Origin: Emcibacter sp.
GTDB lineage: Bacteria; Pseudomonadota; Alphaproteobacteria; Sphingomonadales; Emcibacteraceae
Reading direction: 5' to 3'
NCBI GenBank assembly: GCA_021741205.1
Contig: JAIOYI010000005.1
Span: 62,001-126,000, forward strand
DNA length: 64,000 nucleotides
Each line of letters opens with the position of its first letter. Positions within the stretch are counted from its first letter, which is position 1. The notes under the pieces are model-generated. The model ran no database searches, was not told the origin of the DNA, and was given only the letters and a program-made list of their open reading frames with translations. The position numbers and the translations under genes are program-made. Shown here in pieces: positions 1 through 11,210 of this stretch.

Positions 1-1
1 T

Positions 2-955
2 CGGTTGCGGCCACAGACTGTTTATGTTTCGGCAACGCCGAGTTCTTGGGAATTGGAACAAACGGGGGGTGCGTTTATTGAGCAGGTCATTCGTCCCACA
101 GGTCTTATTGATCCACCGTGCGAGATTAAACCCGTTAGCAATCAGATTGATGATCTGCTTCATGAGGCAAAAGATACCATTGAAAAGGGTTACCGTATTT
201 TGGTGACCACATTGACCAAGCGTATGGCCGAGGATTTGACCGAATATCTTCATGAACATGGCCTAAAGGTGCGCTATATGCATTCGGATATTGAAACCTT
301 GGAACGTATTGAAATTATCCGTGATCTACGCCTTGGGAGCTTTGATATTTTGGTGGGAATCAATTTGCTCAGGGAAGGACTAGATATTCCAGAATGCGGG
401 CTTGTGGCCATATTGGATGCCGATAAAGAGGGTTTCTTGCGTTCTGAGACATCCCTCATCCAAACCATAGGGCGGGCGGCGCGTAATGTGGAGGGTAAGG
501 TTATTCTTTATGCGGATAAAATCACCCGAAGCATGAAGGCCGCTCTTGATGAAACCGATCGTCGAAGAGAAAAACAAGTGACCTATAATCTGGCGCACGG
601 GATCACCCCTGAAAGCATTAAAAAAACGATTGGCGATATTATTCAGAGTGTGGCAGAGGGCGATCATGTGCTTATCCCCCTTGATGTTAAGGGCAATCAC
701 ATGGTTGGTCATAATCTAAGGACTTATATTGTTGATCTCGAAAAACAGATGTTAGAGGCAGCAGGCAATCTTGAATTTGAAATTGCGGCAAATCTTCGGG
801 ATGAGATTAAGCGACTTGAAGATTATGAGCTCGGCATGACGTCAAGCCATCAAGCAGAGCATAAAAGAGGGTTTGATGGTCGATCAACCGCCGGCAGACC
901 TGGAACCAGACAATATCGCCGCAAAAGCAATAAACCCACTTCTAAAAGTTTTTAA
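2..955 (+). CDS. uvrB: UvrABC system protein B, C-terminal part (gene begins upstream of window)
   Basis: [39 protein letters not shown] helicase motifs and C-terminal UVR motif ([28 protein letters not shown]); reading frame is open to the window start. Confidence 0.97.
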   Translation, partial: RLRPQTVYVSATPSSWELEQTGGAFIEQVIRPTGLIDPPCEIKPVSNQIDDLLHEAKDTIEKGYRILVTTLTKRMAEDLTEYLHEHGLKVRYMHSDIETLERIEIIRDLRLGSFDILVGINLLREGLDIPECGLVAILDADKEGFLRSETSLIQTIGRAARNVEGKVILYADKITRSMKAALDETDRRREKQVTYNLAHGITPESIKKTIGDIIQSVAEGDHVLIPLDVKGNHMVGHNLRTYIVDLEKQMLEAAGNLEFEIAANLRDEIKRLEDYELGMTSSHQAEHKRGFDGRSTAGRPGTRQYRRKSNKPTSKSF

Positions 956-1044
956 ATTAAGTTTTTAAATTTTCACATTGATTTAAAAACCATCACGCTT
1001 TATAGCTTCCGTCAATGTCTTGTTGTTATGGGACAGTTTTATCA

Positions 1045-1121
<77 letters not shown>

Positions 1122-1124
1122 AAT

Positions 1125-1161
1125 AAAGGCCACCTAATTCAATGTGTTGGGTGGCCTTTTA
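1125..1161 (+). terminator. Rho-independent terminator after tRNA-Pro (possibly bidirectional with the globin gene)
   Basis: aaaggccacctaa ... ttgggtggccttttatt hairpin plus T-run. Confidence 0.8.
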
Positions 1162-1185
1162 TTCTCTAGTATATAAAATTTTATT

Positions 1186-1548
1186 TTAGCGTCCCAAAAC
1201 AGGATCACGGAGACTTTCTACGGCGCCCAAAATCTGACCGATAAAATCCCCCGGAACATGCAGCTCTTCCAAGGTTTCTTTCAGCAATTGCCCGACCGTA
1301 TTAAAGTGATTATCATCAAGACCGCGCTCAATAAGGTGGGCATGAGAATTTCGCATATAAACATCGGAATGTTCGGCAACACCAGACATGAGTAGGGTAA
1401 GGAATTTTTTCATCTTGCCCCTTTGCCTAGTGACATCGGTATCCACAAAAAATGGATCAAGTGAATTGGTTTGTGTTACTTTATTATAAAAAATATCTAC
1501 AGCTGCATTAACGGCGGGTTCACCGCCAATATCAGAATATAATGTCAT
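1186..1548 (-). CDS. Truncated hemoglobin (group I-like)
   Basis: 120 aa; MTLYSDIGGEPAVNAAVDIFYNKV...AHLIERGLDDNHFN...L..TLEELHVP pattern of bacterial trHb. Confidence 0.85.
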   Translation of the reverse strand: MTLYSDIGGEPAVNAAVDIFYNKVTQTNSLDPFFVDTDVTRQRGKMKKFLTLLMSGVAEHSDVYMRNSHAHLIERGLDDNHFNTVGQLLKETLEELHVPGDFIGQILGAVESLRDPVLGR

Positions 1549-1723
1549 TATTTTGTTAGCCTTCCATCATTATTAATATGAAAATAAAATAATATGAAAT
1601 TGCTAATAAAAAGTTAAAAAGTATATAAAATAACTCGCATTAGTTGTATTTTGTTTTTCATAACTGTTGGCATAAATTGTAGAGAAAGGATAATGAAATT
1701 ATGGCGGATATATTTTTGATCCA

Positions 1724-1762
1724 TAAAAAAAGCCACGCTGCACTTTAATATGCAGCGAGGCA
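1724..1762 (-). terminator. Terminator of the cold-shock gene
   Basis: On the minus strand: gcctcgctgcatattaaagtgcagcgtggcttttttt, stem-loop followed by T-run. Confidence 0.7.
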
Positions 1763-1815
1763 TTATTATAGACATCTCTTATTAATAAAGAGATGAAAAG
1801 CAGATAATATAGCTG

Positions 1816-2022
1816 TTAGCCAATAAGTTGAATACTAGCAGCGGCTTCTTTGCCTCTGTTTTCAGCGACTTCGTATCTAATTTTTTGTCCGTCATCTAAT
1901 TGACGAATACCAGATTTTTCAAGCTCTGTGATATGTACGAATACATCTTTTCCGCCATCATCGGGAGCGATAAATCCATATCCTTTATTTGTGTTAAACC
2001 ATTTAACTGTGCCAGTTGCCAT
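1816..2022 (-). CDS. Cold-shock protein (CspA family)
   Basis: 68 aa; MATGTVKWFNTNKGYGFIAPDDGGKDVFVHITELEKSG with RNP1/RNP2 motifs. Confidence 0.95.
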   Translation of the reverse strand: MATGTVKWFNTNKGYGFIAPDDGGKDVFVHITELEKSGIRQLDDGQKIRYEVAENRGKEAAASIQLIG

Positions 2023-2529
2023 TTTTAAGCGTCCTTAATGTCTGTACTTCATATTTACCCTAAATTATCGGGCTGTTCAAGAGTTCGTATAAGTCCAGAA
2101 TTGAAGCTCTAGAAACAGACAGGAAGGATCATTTAACTGATCCAACACCTCATATGAGGCTCTGCGTATAATTCTAATTTATATCATCAAAAAGGAGAAT
2201 CAACGTAACTCAATATAAGCTTTTATGTTAGATACGCCAAAAAATCAATCTAATATTTTGAAATAGCTACCAAAATTAATTTTTGGAAAGGGGAAAACTG
2301 TCGATTTTTAGGATAAAAATATCAAAAATGAGCAAGTTTATGACATCAACTACTTCTCAATCTAGGGGATTATTTCCTCTGTGGATAATGGTTTATTTAT
2401 CCAATATTTCTGTTCGATGCTGCGGTCAAGCTCATAATAGATATTATAAGTATTTGCCTTTTAAATATTTTTGGCAATCGTCCGTTACTCAATTTATGAT
2501 CGTGCGGATTGATATTTTAATAAAATTCC

Positions 2530-4620
2530 TCAATTAAGTATTCTTGCCATAAATTTGGATCTTGGGAGGTAAATATGAAATGTGGTGCCCGTACCTTCTT
2601 GTGAATGGACTGTAATATATCCTTTTGATCGTTGAATAAAGTTATAGACCATTGATAGACCAAGTCCTGTTCCTTTATTTTTGTCTTTTGTCGTAAAAAA
2701 GGGCACAAATATATTAGAAGCTACCTCCTCTGACATGCCAATGCCCGTATCACTTATGGTAATTTTAATATATTCACCGGCTTTTAATTCTGTGTCTTTG
2801 TCAACAGTCGGTTTGTCTAATATAATATTTTCGGTTTCAATCCTAAGTCGTCCGCCATCCGTCATCGCATCACGGGCGTTAAGGCAAAGATTAATTAGCA
2901 TGTCTTCAAAATCGCCTGTATCAATATCTGCCATCCAAAGACCTTCGTTTAAAATGATCTCAATATTAATTGTTTGAGATAGAGATATATCAGACAGATA
3001 TTCTAAATTTTTAATGATGCTATTAATATCCTCAGGTCGTATTTTATCATTGGACTGATCTGAGAAATTAAGTAGGCGGTGAATTAATGTTGATCCCCGA
3101 AGCGCAGCATTCCGAGCTTTCTCAAGTTGTTTTTTGAGTTTTCCCTCGTCTTTTATCTGATGTCCCATAAGATCAAGATTGCCGATAACGATACTGAGTA
3201 AATTGTTGAAGTCATGAGCAATACCACCCGTTAATTCCCCAATTGCCTCCAGTTTTTGTGACTGAAGTAATCGCTCTTTAAGCTGGTTATGTTCTGTAAT
3301 ATCAATGATGCTGACGGGGATGCTTCTGAAATCGTCCACGTCTTCTGGTATTGGGTAAGAAATAATGGCATCTATCATTGTTCCATCAAGAGCAATATAT
3401 TGTGCCACATTTCTGAAATTCGGTTTTTTATCCCAAATAGCATATAAGCTATTGGTGAATACCTCTACGGCATTTGGGCCAAAACTGGTCTCAATATGCT
3501 GTAAAAAAGTATGATTTGATGTGGCTTTAAACAACTTTAAAGTAGCTTCGTTAATTTGTAATATTTTAACACTGTCAATCATGTTTTGAATGACCGTTGG
3601 ATTGTCTCTTAAATATGGTCGAATATCTTGGACGCCCTCACTGCGTAATTGCTCTAAGGTTATTTTGAGATTGGAAAGATCTTCGTTCCATATGGAAACT
3701 TCAGCATTTTCAAAAAGCCGTTTGTAGTTCTTCTCACTTTCAAAGAGTGCTTGGTTAATGACATGATCTATATTACCAATTTCATCTTTGGATATGATGT
3801 TGTCCTGCTTATATAAATTACTGGACAAAATATTTTTAGAGATATCTGATAAGGCAATAATGGGGTTGATCATTTTTGCTTTCAAAAAATAATATGCCAG
3901 CAAAGAAAATATTAATGTCGTAACAATGAGAGAAATAGTGATTGCAAAATATTTGTTTTCCAATGCCTGATATGTTTTAAGTTTCGATATTATACGGTTA
4001 TTGGTTATTGTTTCAAATTCTGTGATGAGCTGTATTGTCAGGGCTTTGGTTTTATTATACTCCGCATTATAAAGGCTTGCACTGGCAAGGGTGGGATTTG
4101 CTTTTCTTGCAAGGGATAATTGTCCACCTGCGTCTGAAAATTTTCCTTCCAATATTTCAAAAGCTTTTTCTTCTAAAACAATTAATTTATCAGAGCGTTG
4201 CCGTATCAATTTTAAAATATTATGTTCTTCTTTTGTCATGTTTTTGTTATTGAAAAATTTTATTTGAGATATCCCCTTTTCCGTAAGGGAAGTATTTTGC
4301 TCTCTTGCGGTTATAAAATTCCAGTAAGGGTCATTATATTGATAAGATCGAGGAACTTCGTCATTGCGAATTGCTAAGACGTTTAGATAATTTTTTTTAT
4401 AGGTTGGATCATTTGTTGCCACATAGGCACGTGCCATTTTAGTTAAATCCTCGGATGTTTGACGCAGTCGTTCAGAAGATTGACGAACTTGATATAATTC
4501 ACTTGTCGCTTTGGAGGATTGTATTTTGTTGTTTATCAATAAACCCATTGAAATGGAAATGGCACCCAATAAACTGAAAATTATTAGAAATATTAAAAAA
4601 ATACGGGTGGATATTTTCAT
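2530..4620 (-). CDS. Membrane sensor histidine kinase (TM/sensor region, HAMP-like, PAS-like, HisKA, HATPase_c; no receiver domain)
   Basis: N-terminal TM; H-box GELTGGIAHDFNNLLSIVIGNLDL; N-box NLCLNARDAM; G-boxes DTGIGMSEE and GTGLGLSMV. Confidence 0.9.
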   Translation of the reverse strand: MKISTRIFLIFLIIFSLLGAISISMGLLINNKIQSSKATSELYQVRQSSERLRQTSEDLTKMARAYVATNDPTYKKNYLNVLAIRNDEVPRSYQYNDPYWNFITAREQNTSLTEKGISQIKFFNNKNMTKEEHNILKLIRQRSDKLIVLEEKAFEILEGKFSDAGGQLSLARKANPTLASASLYNAEYNKTKALTIQLITEFETITNNRIISKLKTYQALENKYFAITISLIVTTLIFSLLAYYFLKAKMINPIIALSDISKNILSSNLYKQDNIISKDEIGNIDHVINQALFESEKNYKRLFENAEVSIWNEDLSNLKITLEQLRSEGVQDIRPYLRDNPTVIQNMIDSVKILQINEATLKLFKATSNHTFLQHIETSFGPNAVEVFTNSLYAIWDKKPNFRNVAQYIALDGTMIDAIISYPIPEDVDDFRSIPVSIIDITEHNQLKERLLQSQKLEAIGELTGGIAHDFNNLLSIVIGNLDLMGHQIKDEGKLKKQLEKARNAALRGSTLIHRLLNFSDQSNDKIRPEDINSIIKNLEYLSDISLSQTINIEIILNEGLWMADIDTGDFEDMLINLCLNARDAMTDGGRLRIETENIILDKPTVDKDTELKAGEYIKITISDTGIGMSEEVASNIFVPFFTTKDKNKGTGLGLSMVYNFIQRSKGYITVHSQEGTGTTFHIYLPRSKFMARILN

Positions 4621-4834
4621 TTATACCTCAAATATATCTCAAAAAAATAGGTTTAGAATTTTATGGTAAGCTTTTTAAATTTGTGCCCTTAATGGAACGG
4701 ATGGCACATAGAATATTTGTTATTTAACTCTCTAAGAACAAATGATTTTATCACTTTAACAATCATTTATTGAAATAACGTAAACATATGAACTATTTAT
4801 AATACATATTATAAAAATAATCTAATATTTTGCC

Positions 4835-6037
4835 TTAGAGTGTGGGTTTTTTCTTGGGATAGGCAATAATAAGGCGGTGGCTAAGCCACGTTAAAATCCC
4901 CATAAGACAAATACCCGTTGCCATAGGAATCTGTGTCATGTTGAAACTATGGGCGATGATAAGACCAACAAGAGCGGCTACGGTATTTTGTGTAAATCCC
5001 GCCAACGAACTTGCGGCTCCCGCCATTTTTGGGAAGGGGCCAATAACCCCTGCAAGAGAAGAGGGGAATGTCATGCCGAGCCCAACCATATAAAATACCA
5101 TCGGAATAAGAATAGCCCATACCTGATTAACAGACAGCAAGGCCATAATTAACATGGCTGTCCCTGCAAGCGAAGAAATAGTTGCCCCAAAACCCACAAT
5201 AGGAATAAGACCAAGGCGATACACCATACGACCGCCCATCTGAGTACCGACCATATAGCCTGCAACTGCGGCAGCAAAACAATACCCAAATTCATCTGCC
5301 GTTAAACCGAGTATATTGATAAAGACAAATGACGATCCTGATATAAAGCAAAATAGGCCACTATAACTGAATGTGGCGGTGAGCAGATAGCCGAAATAAT
5401 GACGGTCGTTTAAAAGCGTTTTGAAATTTTTCAGAGTTTGTCTTGGATGAATGGCATGGGGGTCTTTATGTTGATTGGTTTCTTGCAGAATAAAAATAAT
5501 ACCAAAAAGACATAATCCGCCAAAAATTGTGAGGATAATAAAATTAGACTGCCAACCATAGGCAACGGTAAAATATCCCCCTATGATGGGGCCTAAGGCG
5601 GGGGCGAGCGCCATGGCCGTTCCCATATAGGATAAAATTTTGGCTGACCTTTCCTGTCCGTAGATATCACGTACCATGGTGCGGGCCAGCACCACGCCCG
5701 CGCATCCCCCAAGCGCCTGCAATATGCGTCCAAAAATTAATATCTCTATTGTGGAGGCAATTATACAAACAAGAGAGCCAATAAAATATATTAAAATACC
5801 GATCAGTATAATGGGTTTGCGTCCAAAACGATCTGATAAGGAGCCATAGAATAATTGGCAGAAGGCAAAGACAACAAGATATACGCTAAGGGTTAACTGT
5901 ACGGTGGTCACATCAGTATTGAAATAAGCCTGAATTGAGGGTAGGGCCGGCAAATATAAATCCGTTGTAATGGGGCCAAGAGCTGTCAGAAGGGTGAGAA
6001 AAACAGCAATGATTAAGGTCTGTTGCGATAGATTCAT
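4835..6037 (-). CDS. MFS drug-resistance transporter, Bcr/CflA family
   Basis: 400 aa; GPITTDLYLPALPSIQAYF, SDRFGRKPIILIG, RTMVRDIYGQERSAKILSYMG motifs. Confidence 0.9.
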   Translation of the reverse strand: MNLSQQTLIIAVFLTLLTALGPITTDLYLPALPSIQAYFNTDVTTVQLTLSVYLVVFAFCQLFYGSLSDRFGRKPIILIGILIYFIGSLVCIIASTIEILIFGRILQALGGCAGVVLARTMVRDIYGQERSAKILSYMGTAMALAPALGPIIGGYFTVAYGWQSNFIILTIFGGLCLFGIIFILQETNQHKDPHAIHPRQTLKNFKTLLNDRHYFGYLLTATFSYSGLFCFISGSSFVFINILGLTADEFGYCFAAAVAGYMVGTQMGGRMVYRLGLIPIVGFGATISSLAGTAMLIMALLSVNQVWAILIPMVFYMVGLGMTFPSSLAGVIGPFPKMAGAASSLAGFTQNTVAALVGLIIAHSFNMTQIPMATGICLMGILTWLSHRLIIAYPKKKPTL

Positions 6038-6242
6038 ATTTTTTTCTTATCTGTGATAGAGCTTTGCTTTCTGATGATTTTCAGAACCGCCACGAACTAT
6101 AGCTAGCCTTTCAAAAAGAAGGAAGCTTTTGTTGGTATAAATATTATGTGTGGATTTATTGACTCTTACCCTATCCAGTGATAGGTAGCGCATCATACTT
6201 TAGGCTAAATTTCTAGCCTTTCTCTAATTGGAAAATAATAAA

Positions 6243-7601
6243 ATGGGTAAATTTGTGGAACTGGGTCTTCGAGAGGCCATACTTCGCGCTGTGGAAGAAG
6301 GCGGCTATGAGGATATGACACCAATCCAAAGTCAGACCATTCCCGAAATTTTAAAAGGTCAGGATTTGATTGCTTTGGCACAAACGGGGACTGGTAAAAC
6401 GGCGGCCTTTTCTTTGCCGCTTATTCAGATGCTGCTCAAAGGGGAGGGTAAGCGGATAGCGAAAACAGCGCGCTCTCTGATCCTCGCCCCCACCCGTGAA
6501 CTTGCGGTACAGATTGCTGAAAATATTAAGGCTTACGGAAAATATGTACATTTGCGCACAGCGTTAGTTTATGGCGGTGCATCGGCCAACCCACAAATAA
6601 AATCGGTGGTTGGGGGGACAGATATTCTGATTGCTACACCCGGACGTTTGCTGGATTTGGTTAATCAGGGACATATTAAGCTCGGACAGGTAGAATTTCT
6701 CATTCTGGATGAAGCGGACCGTATGCTCGATATGGGATTTATTCGTGATATCAGAAAGATCATTGATTATTTGCCCAAAAAACGCCAAACGCTGATGTTT
6801 TCTGCGACCATGCCAAAGACGGTTGAAACGCTCGCCAATAATATTTTACACAAACCCATTCGTATTGATGTGGCGCCTATGGCAACGACGGCGGAAAAAG
6901 TTGAGCAGCATGTTCTTATGGTGCCCAAAAGCCGTAAACGTGATTTGCTCGTCCATATCCTTAAAAATCCTGAAATCAAGCGGGTTTTGGTATTTACCCG
7001 CACGAAGCATGGGGCAAATCGTGTGGCGACCCATCTTGAAAAATTGGGTATTGCAACGGGAGCTATTCATGGCAATAAATCTCAAAATACCCGACAAAAA
7101 ACATTGGATGAATTTCGAGAAGGCAATATCAGAGCCTTGATTGCCACCGATGTGGCGGCACGAGGTATCGATGTGGATGACGTGACACATGTGATTAATT
7201 TTGATCTTCCTAACGAACCGGAAAGTTATGTTCACCGCATTGGTCGAACGGCCCGTGCAGGTGCCTCTGGTGTGTCATTGTCTTTCTGTGATCATGAGGA
7301 AAGAGGCTATTTACGGGATATTGAAAAGATCATTCGACAAAAATTACCGCTCATGGTGGAACACCCCTATCATTTTGAAGGTATAGAAAATATGGATCCT
7401 CATGCTGATAAAGAGGATGAAGACCCCCGTACAGGTTTTAAACCTCGACAAAATTTTGGGAAAAATAAACCCGGTCGTCGTGCAGGCAATCCAAAGCCAC
7501 ATGGTAATAATCCCCGTAATGCTAAAAATGTTAAGGCAGGGGGTTATAATGCGGGTGCCCCCTCTCGAAAGACACGTCCCACAAATGCGCGCGCCCGTTA
7601 A
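6243..7601 (+). CDS. DEAD-box ATP-dependent RNA helicase (RhlE-like)
   Basis: AQTGTGKTAAF, PTRELAVQI, DEADRMLDMGF, SATMP, HRIGRTARAG motifs; basic Gly/Asn/Arg-rich C-terminal tail; probable ATG at 6243 within ORF 6228..7601. Confidence 0.93.
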   Translation: MGKFVELGLREAILRAVEEGGYEDMTPIQSQTIPEILKGQDLIALAQTGTGKTAAFSLPLIQMLLKGEGKRIAKTARSLILAPTRELAVQIAENIKAYGKYVHLRTALVYGGASANPQIKSVVGGTDILIATPGRLLDLVNQGHIKLGQVEFLILDEADRMLDMGFIRDIRKIIDYLPKKRQTLMFSATMPKTVETLANNILHKPIRIDVAPMATTAEKVEQHVLMVPKSRKRDLLVHILKNPEIKRVLVFTRTKHGANRVATHLEKLGIATGAIHGNKSQNTRQKTLDEFREGNIRALIATDVAARGIDVDDVTHVINFDLPNEPESYVHRIGRTARAGASGVSLSFCDHEERGYLRDIEKIIRQKLPLMVEHPYHFEGIENMDPHADKEDEDPRTGFKPRQNFGKNKPGRRAGNPKPHGNNPRNAKNVKAGGYNAGAPSRKTRPTNARAR

Positions 7602-7682
7602 GAATTATCCAACCTTTAATCTCTATCTTTTTACGATATTCATGTTATAGAATGATTTTGTCTTAAGAAAGAAAAGTGTGAC

Positions 7683-8408
7683 ATGTCTATTTGGTCTGCA
7701 ATAATTGGCGGTGCTGCGGGTGGTGCTATTCTAGGTGGCCCGATTGGTGCCATTATTGGTGCTATGGCGGGGCATTTTATCGGCAAGAGAATTGGCGGCA
7801 GTGAAGGCATTGCAACAGATCAGGTGACCTTTACGATTGGGGTGATTGTGCTCAGCGCAAAGATGGCCAAGGTTGATGGTCACGTTAGCCGTGAAGAAGT
7901 AGAAGCCTTTAAACAGGCCTTTCGTGTTCCCGAAGGTGAGATGAAAAATGTGGCCCATGTGTTTAATTTAGCACGACAGGATGCCACAGGGTTTGAGCCG
8001 TATGCAAGACAATTGGCCAAGCTTTTTCATGATAAACCAGCGATGCTCGAAGAACTTTTGTGTATATTATTTCATATTGCCCGTGCGGACAATGTGGTGC
8101 ATCCCGCAGAATTAAATTTTCTGGAAAAAGTTGCGAGTATATTTGGTTTCAGTACATCGGAATTTGATCGTATAAGAGCCGAAAATTTAGGATCGGATAG
8201 CAGTGATCCCTATACAATATTGGGAGTCACCAGAGAGGCTACGGTCAAAGAAATTAAATTGGCTTATAGGAAACTTATTAAGGAACATCATCCCGATATT
8301 TTAGCCTCGCAGGGTTTGCCGCAAGAATTTATCGAAGTGGCCAACGCAAAATTATCCGTCATTAATGTGGCCTACGATCAAATTGAAAAAGAACGGGGTA
8401 TGAAATAG
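7683..8408 (+). CDS. TerB-like plus C-terminal J-domain protein (DjlA-like)
   Basis: N-terminal Gly-rich hydrophobic segment, TerB-like helical region (AKMAKVDGHVSREEVEAFKQAF), C-terminal DPYTILGVTREATVKEIKLAYRKLIKEHHPDI with HPD. Confidence 0.85.
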   Translation: MSIWSAIIGGAAGGAILGGPIGAIIGAMAGHFIGKRIGGSEGIATDQVTFTIGVIVLSAKMAKVDGHVSREEVEAFKQAFRVPEGEMKNVAHVFNLARQDATGFEPYARQLAKLFHDKPAMLEELLCILFHIARADNVVHPAELNFLEKVASIFGFSTSEFDRIRAENLGSDSSDPYTILGVTREATVKEIKLAYRKLIKEHHPDILASQGLPQEFIEVANAKLSVINVAYDQIEKERGMK

Positions 8409-8410
8409 CC

Positions 8411-9295
8411 ATGTCCATTGGTCATCTTTTATTTGGCTTTTTCATTTCCCTTGTTTGGGGAGTTAATTTTATCTTTATGAAAATTGGCTTGGAACATCTG
8501 TCCCCCTTTCTTTTTATGACGATGCGATTTTCAATTGTATTACTGATGTTATTTCCGTGGTTACGGATTGTAAAAAATAATATGTGGATCATTTTTGCTG
8601 CGGCTCTTTGTCTTGGCGGGGTTCATTTTGCTTTTTTAATCACGGGTCTGCATCTGGCAGAAAATGTTACATCCATCATTGTTATCATTCAAATGCATGT
8701 ACCAATGACATTGATATTGGCGCATATTTTTCTGAAAGAAAAACTAAGCTACTGGCGAGGGAGTGGTATTCTGATTGCCTTTATAGGTATTTTGATTATC
8801 ACCTTTGATCCGGCCGTTGCTAATGAACGTCTTGCAATTATTATTGTTTTGATTGCGACGTCTCTTTATTCTACGGGCGCCATATTGATGCGAAAGTTGC
8901 AAAATGTTGGCGTGTTTAATCTACAGGCATGGACAGGTGTTTTTGCCGTACCGATCTTGCTCAGTCTCTCGCTTGTTGCAGAAAATGGGCAATGGGAGCA
9001 AATTGTTGATATGAATCTTGGAGGATGGGGGGCGTTGCTCTATACGGCGGTTTTATCTTCTATTGTGGGTTATGGAGGTATGAATTTTCTGTTGAAACGT
9101 TATTCTGTCACCCTTATTGCACCTATATTGTTAAGCACACCAGTTTTTGCAACCATAGCATCGGTCATCGTGTTTGATGAAATTTTAACAAACCGCTTCC
9201 TGATTGGGGCAAGCTTCACGCTTTGCGGTCTTGCGGTTATTCATCTGCGGGACTGGTGGAAAAAACGTCGTGTGGTTAGAGAGTTATTGCCATGA
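8411..9295 (+). CDS. EamA/DMT family permease
   Basis: About 10 hydrophobic segments; WGVNFIFMKIGLEHLSPFLFMTMRF; duplicated EamA architecture. Confidence 0.85.
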   Translation: MSIGHLLFGFFISLVWGVNFIFMKIGLEHLSPFLFMTMRFSIVLLMLFPWLRIVKNNMWIIFAAALCLGGVHFAFLITGLHLAENVTSIIVIIQMHVPMTLILAHIFLKEKLSYWRGSGILIAFIGILIITFDPAVANERLAIIIVLIATSLYSTGAILMRKLQNVGVFNLQAWTGVFAVPILLSLSLVAENGQWEQIVDMNLGGWGALLYTAVLSSIVGYGGMNFLLKRYSVTLIAPILLSTPVFATIASVIVFDEILTNRFLIGASFTLCGLAVIHLRDWWKKRRVVRELLP

Positions 9296-10002
9296 TCCCT
9301 TATCCTTCGCCAAATTTTGATGATAGGCCGATTGATCAAGAGATCAAATATTTAATCTTGCATTATACGGGCATGGCAACGGGAAAAGAGGCCTTAGAAA
9401 GGCTATGTGACGTGCAGGCAAAGGTCAGCGCTCATTATCTGATTGAAGAAGACGGTGAGATATTTTCTCTTGTGCCTGAAGATAAGCGTGCTTGGCATGC
9501 GGGTGTTTCTGCGTGGGAGGGGAACCGTGATATTAATGGCCTTTCTATTGGCATTGAGTTGGTTAATCCAGGACATGATAGCCCAAATTACAAGGGAAAT
9601 TATAGACCTTTCCCCGAGGCTCAAATGAGAAATCTTATAACACTTTGCCAAGATATCCTCTTGCGGCATGATATTAAACCGTGGCATGTTTTGGGCCATT
9701 CCGATGTTGCGCCTTTGCGAAAATGTGATCCAGGGGAATTGTTTGATTGGAAAAAATTGGCCCATGCGGGAATTGGTTTGTGGCCTACTTTTGAACGAAA
9801 AAATATTCAAGAAGATAATATTGATACAGCGGTATTTTATAAAAAATTGGCACAATTCGGCTATGACGTTGAGAGAGATTCCCATGCAGCAGTCATCGCC
9901 TTTCAGCGACACTTCAGACCTAAGGATATTTCTGGGGCGTTAGATAAAGAATGTTTTATGCGCTTGGAAAGTTTATTACAGGCCAAAAAAGCTATTCAGT
10001 AG
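9292..10002 (+). CDS. N-acetylmuramoyl-L-alanine amidase, AmpD-like, with C-terminal peptidoglycan-binding-like region
   Basis: LILHYTGMATGKEALERL, VSAHYLIEEDGEIFSLVPEDKRAWHAG, GHSDVAPLRKCDPGELFDW motifs; start overlaps preceding stop. Confidence 0.88.
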   Translation: MIPYPSPNFDDRPIDQEIKYLILHYTGMATGKEALERLCDVQAKVSAHYLIEEDGEIFSLVPEDKRAWHAGVSAWEGNRDINGLSIGIELVNPGHDSPNYKGNYRPFPEAQMRNLITLCQDILLRHDIKPWHVLGHSDVAPLRKCDPGELFDWKKLAHAGIGLWPTFERKNIQEDNIDTAVFYKKLAQFGYDVERDSHAAVIAFQRHFRPKDISGALDKECFMRLESLLQAKKAIQ

Positions 10003-10210
10003 GTTCAAGGGTATCATCTGTGTGGCTTGCTTTTTCGGCATCTGGCCGCAAACCTTCGGGTAAGGTTTTTAAGGTTTTTTCCGTATTGGGGCCTGCGGGA
10101 CCATGTTCAAATATATAATCCTCATCCCCCGAACAGCCTGTCATAAAACTTGCAATCACAGAGATAAACAACAAAGGGGCAAATGCATTTTTGATCATAT
10201 ATTTTTCCAT
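9992..10210 (-). CDS. Small putative lipoprotein
   Basis: 72 aa; signal peptide with lipobox-like MTGC followed by an acidic hydrophilic tail; convergent 11-bp overlap with the amidase gene. Confidence 0.55.
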   Translation of the reverse strand: MEKYMIKNAFAPLLFISVIASFMTGCSGDEDYIFEHGPAGPNTEKTLKTLPEGLRPDAEKASHTDDTLEPTE

Positions 10211-10390
10211 AAATCTTTAACATTATTTTGATACTGTTGGCAATGTGCCTGAGTTTTGCTCGGAAGGCAAGGTGCCACTTAATTTTGTCAATATTTAGGT
10301 CAGTCATTAAAGCTTTGTCAATATATTCACTCTAAAATAAAAAAATAATTCAGGCCTATAAGCGGAACTCTTGATAATATGGAGTGATGA

Positions 10391-10735
10391 ATGACCGTTT
10401 CATCAATGAGTAAAGAAGAAAAAAAGCTGACAAGCATAAAAAATGGCTTGGAAAGTATGCGTTCTACAAAAAGGCGGACGGTCGTGTGGCCTGCAAAATT
10501 ACAAGTCGGCGAGTTTGAATTCCGTTCAACCATGTATGATATTTCGTTGGGCGGCATTCGGGTAAAATTATCCTTGCCGCTTGCCCGAGGAACAGAAGCC
10601 TCCATTACGATAAAGAATCAAGTCACTTTAAATGGCAGAGTTGTTTGGTGTGCAGGAGAATTTATGGGGTTGAAATTTTGTGACCCTATTGATGTCATTC
10701 GTAAGGCTTTTAAAACCTTGTCCGTAGGGTTATAG
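10391..10735 (+). CDS. PilZ-domain protein (paralogue 1)
   Basis: RSTKR (RxxxR) and DISLGG (DxSxxG) c-di-GMP-binding motifs; VVWCAGEFMGLKF. Confidence 0.85.
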   Translation: MTVSSMSKEEKKLTSIKNGLESMRSTKRRTVVWPAKLQVGEFEFRSTMYDISLGGIRVKLSLPLARGTEASITIKNQVTLNGRVVWCAGEFMGLKFCDPIDVIRKAFKTLSVGL

Positions 10736-10812
10736 TGATTTCTGCAATGATTTTTTTCTTTCTGACGATTTTTCTATTTTTTATCTCATAATTAGACTAT
10801 TTTCATGATTAT

Positions 10813-11206
<394 letters not shown>

Positions 11207-11210
<4 letters not shown>

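Noticed and set aside
2283-2537. 84-aa plus-strand ORF in the csp-kinase intergenic region
   Set aside because: AT-rich, no recognisable domain, and it overlaps the 3' end of the kinase gene by a few bases; not supported as coding.
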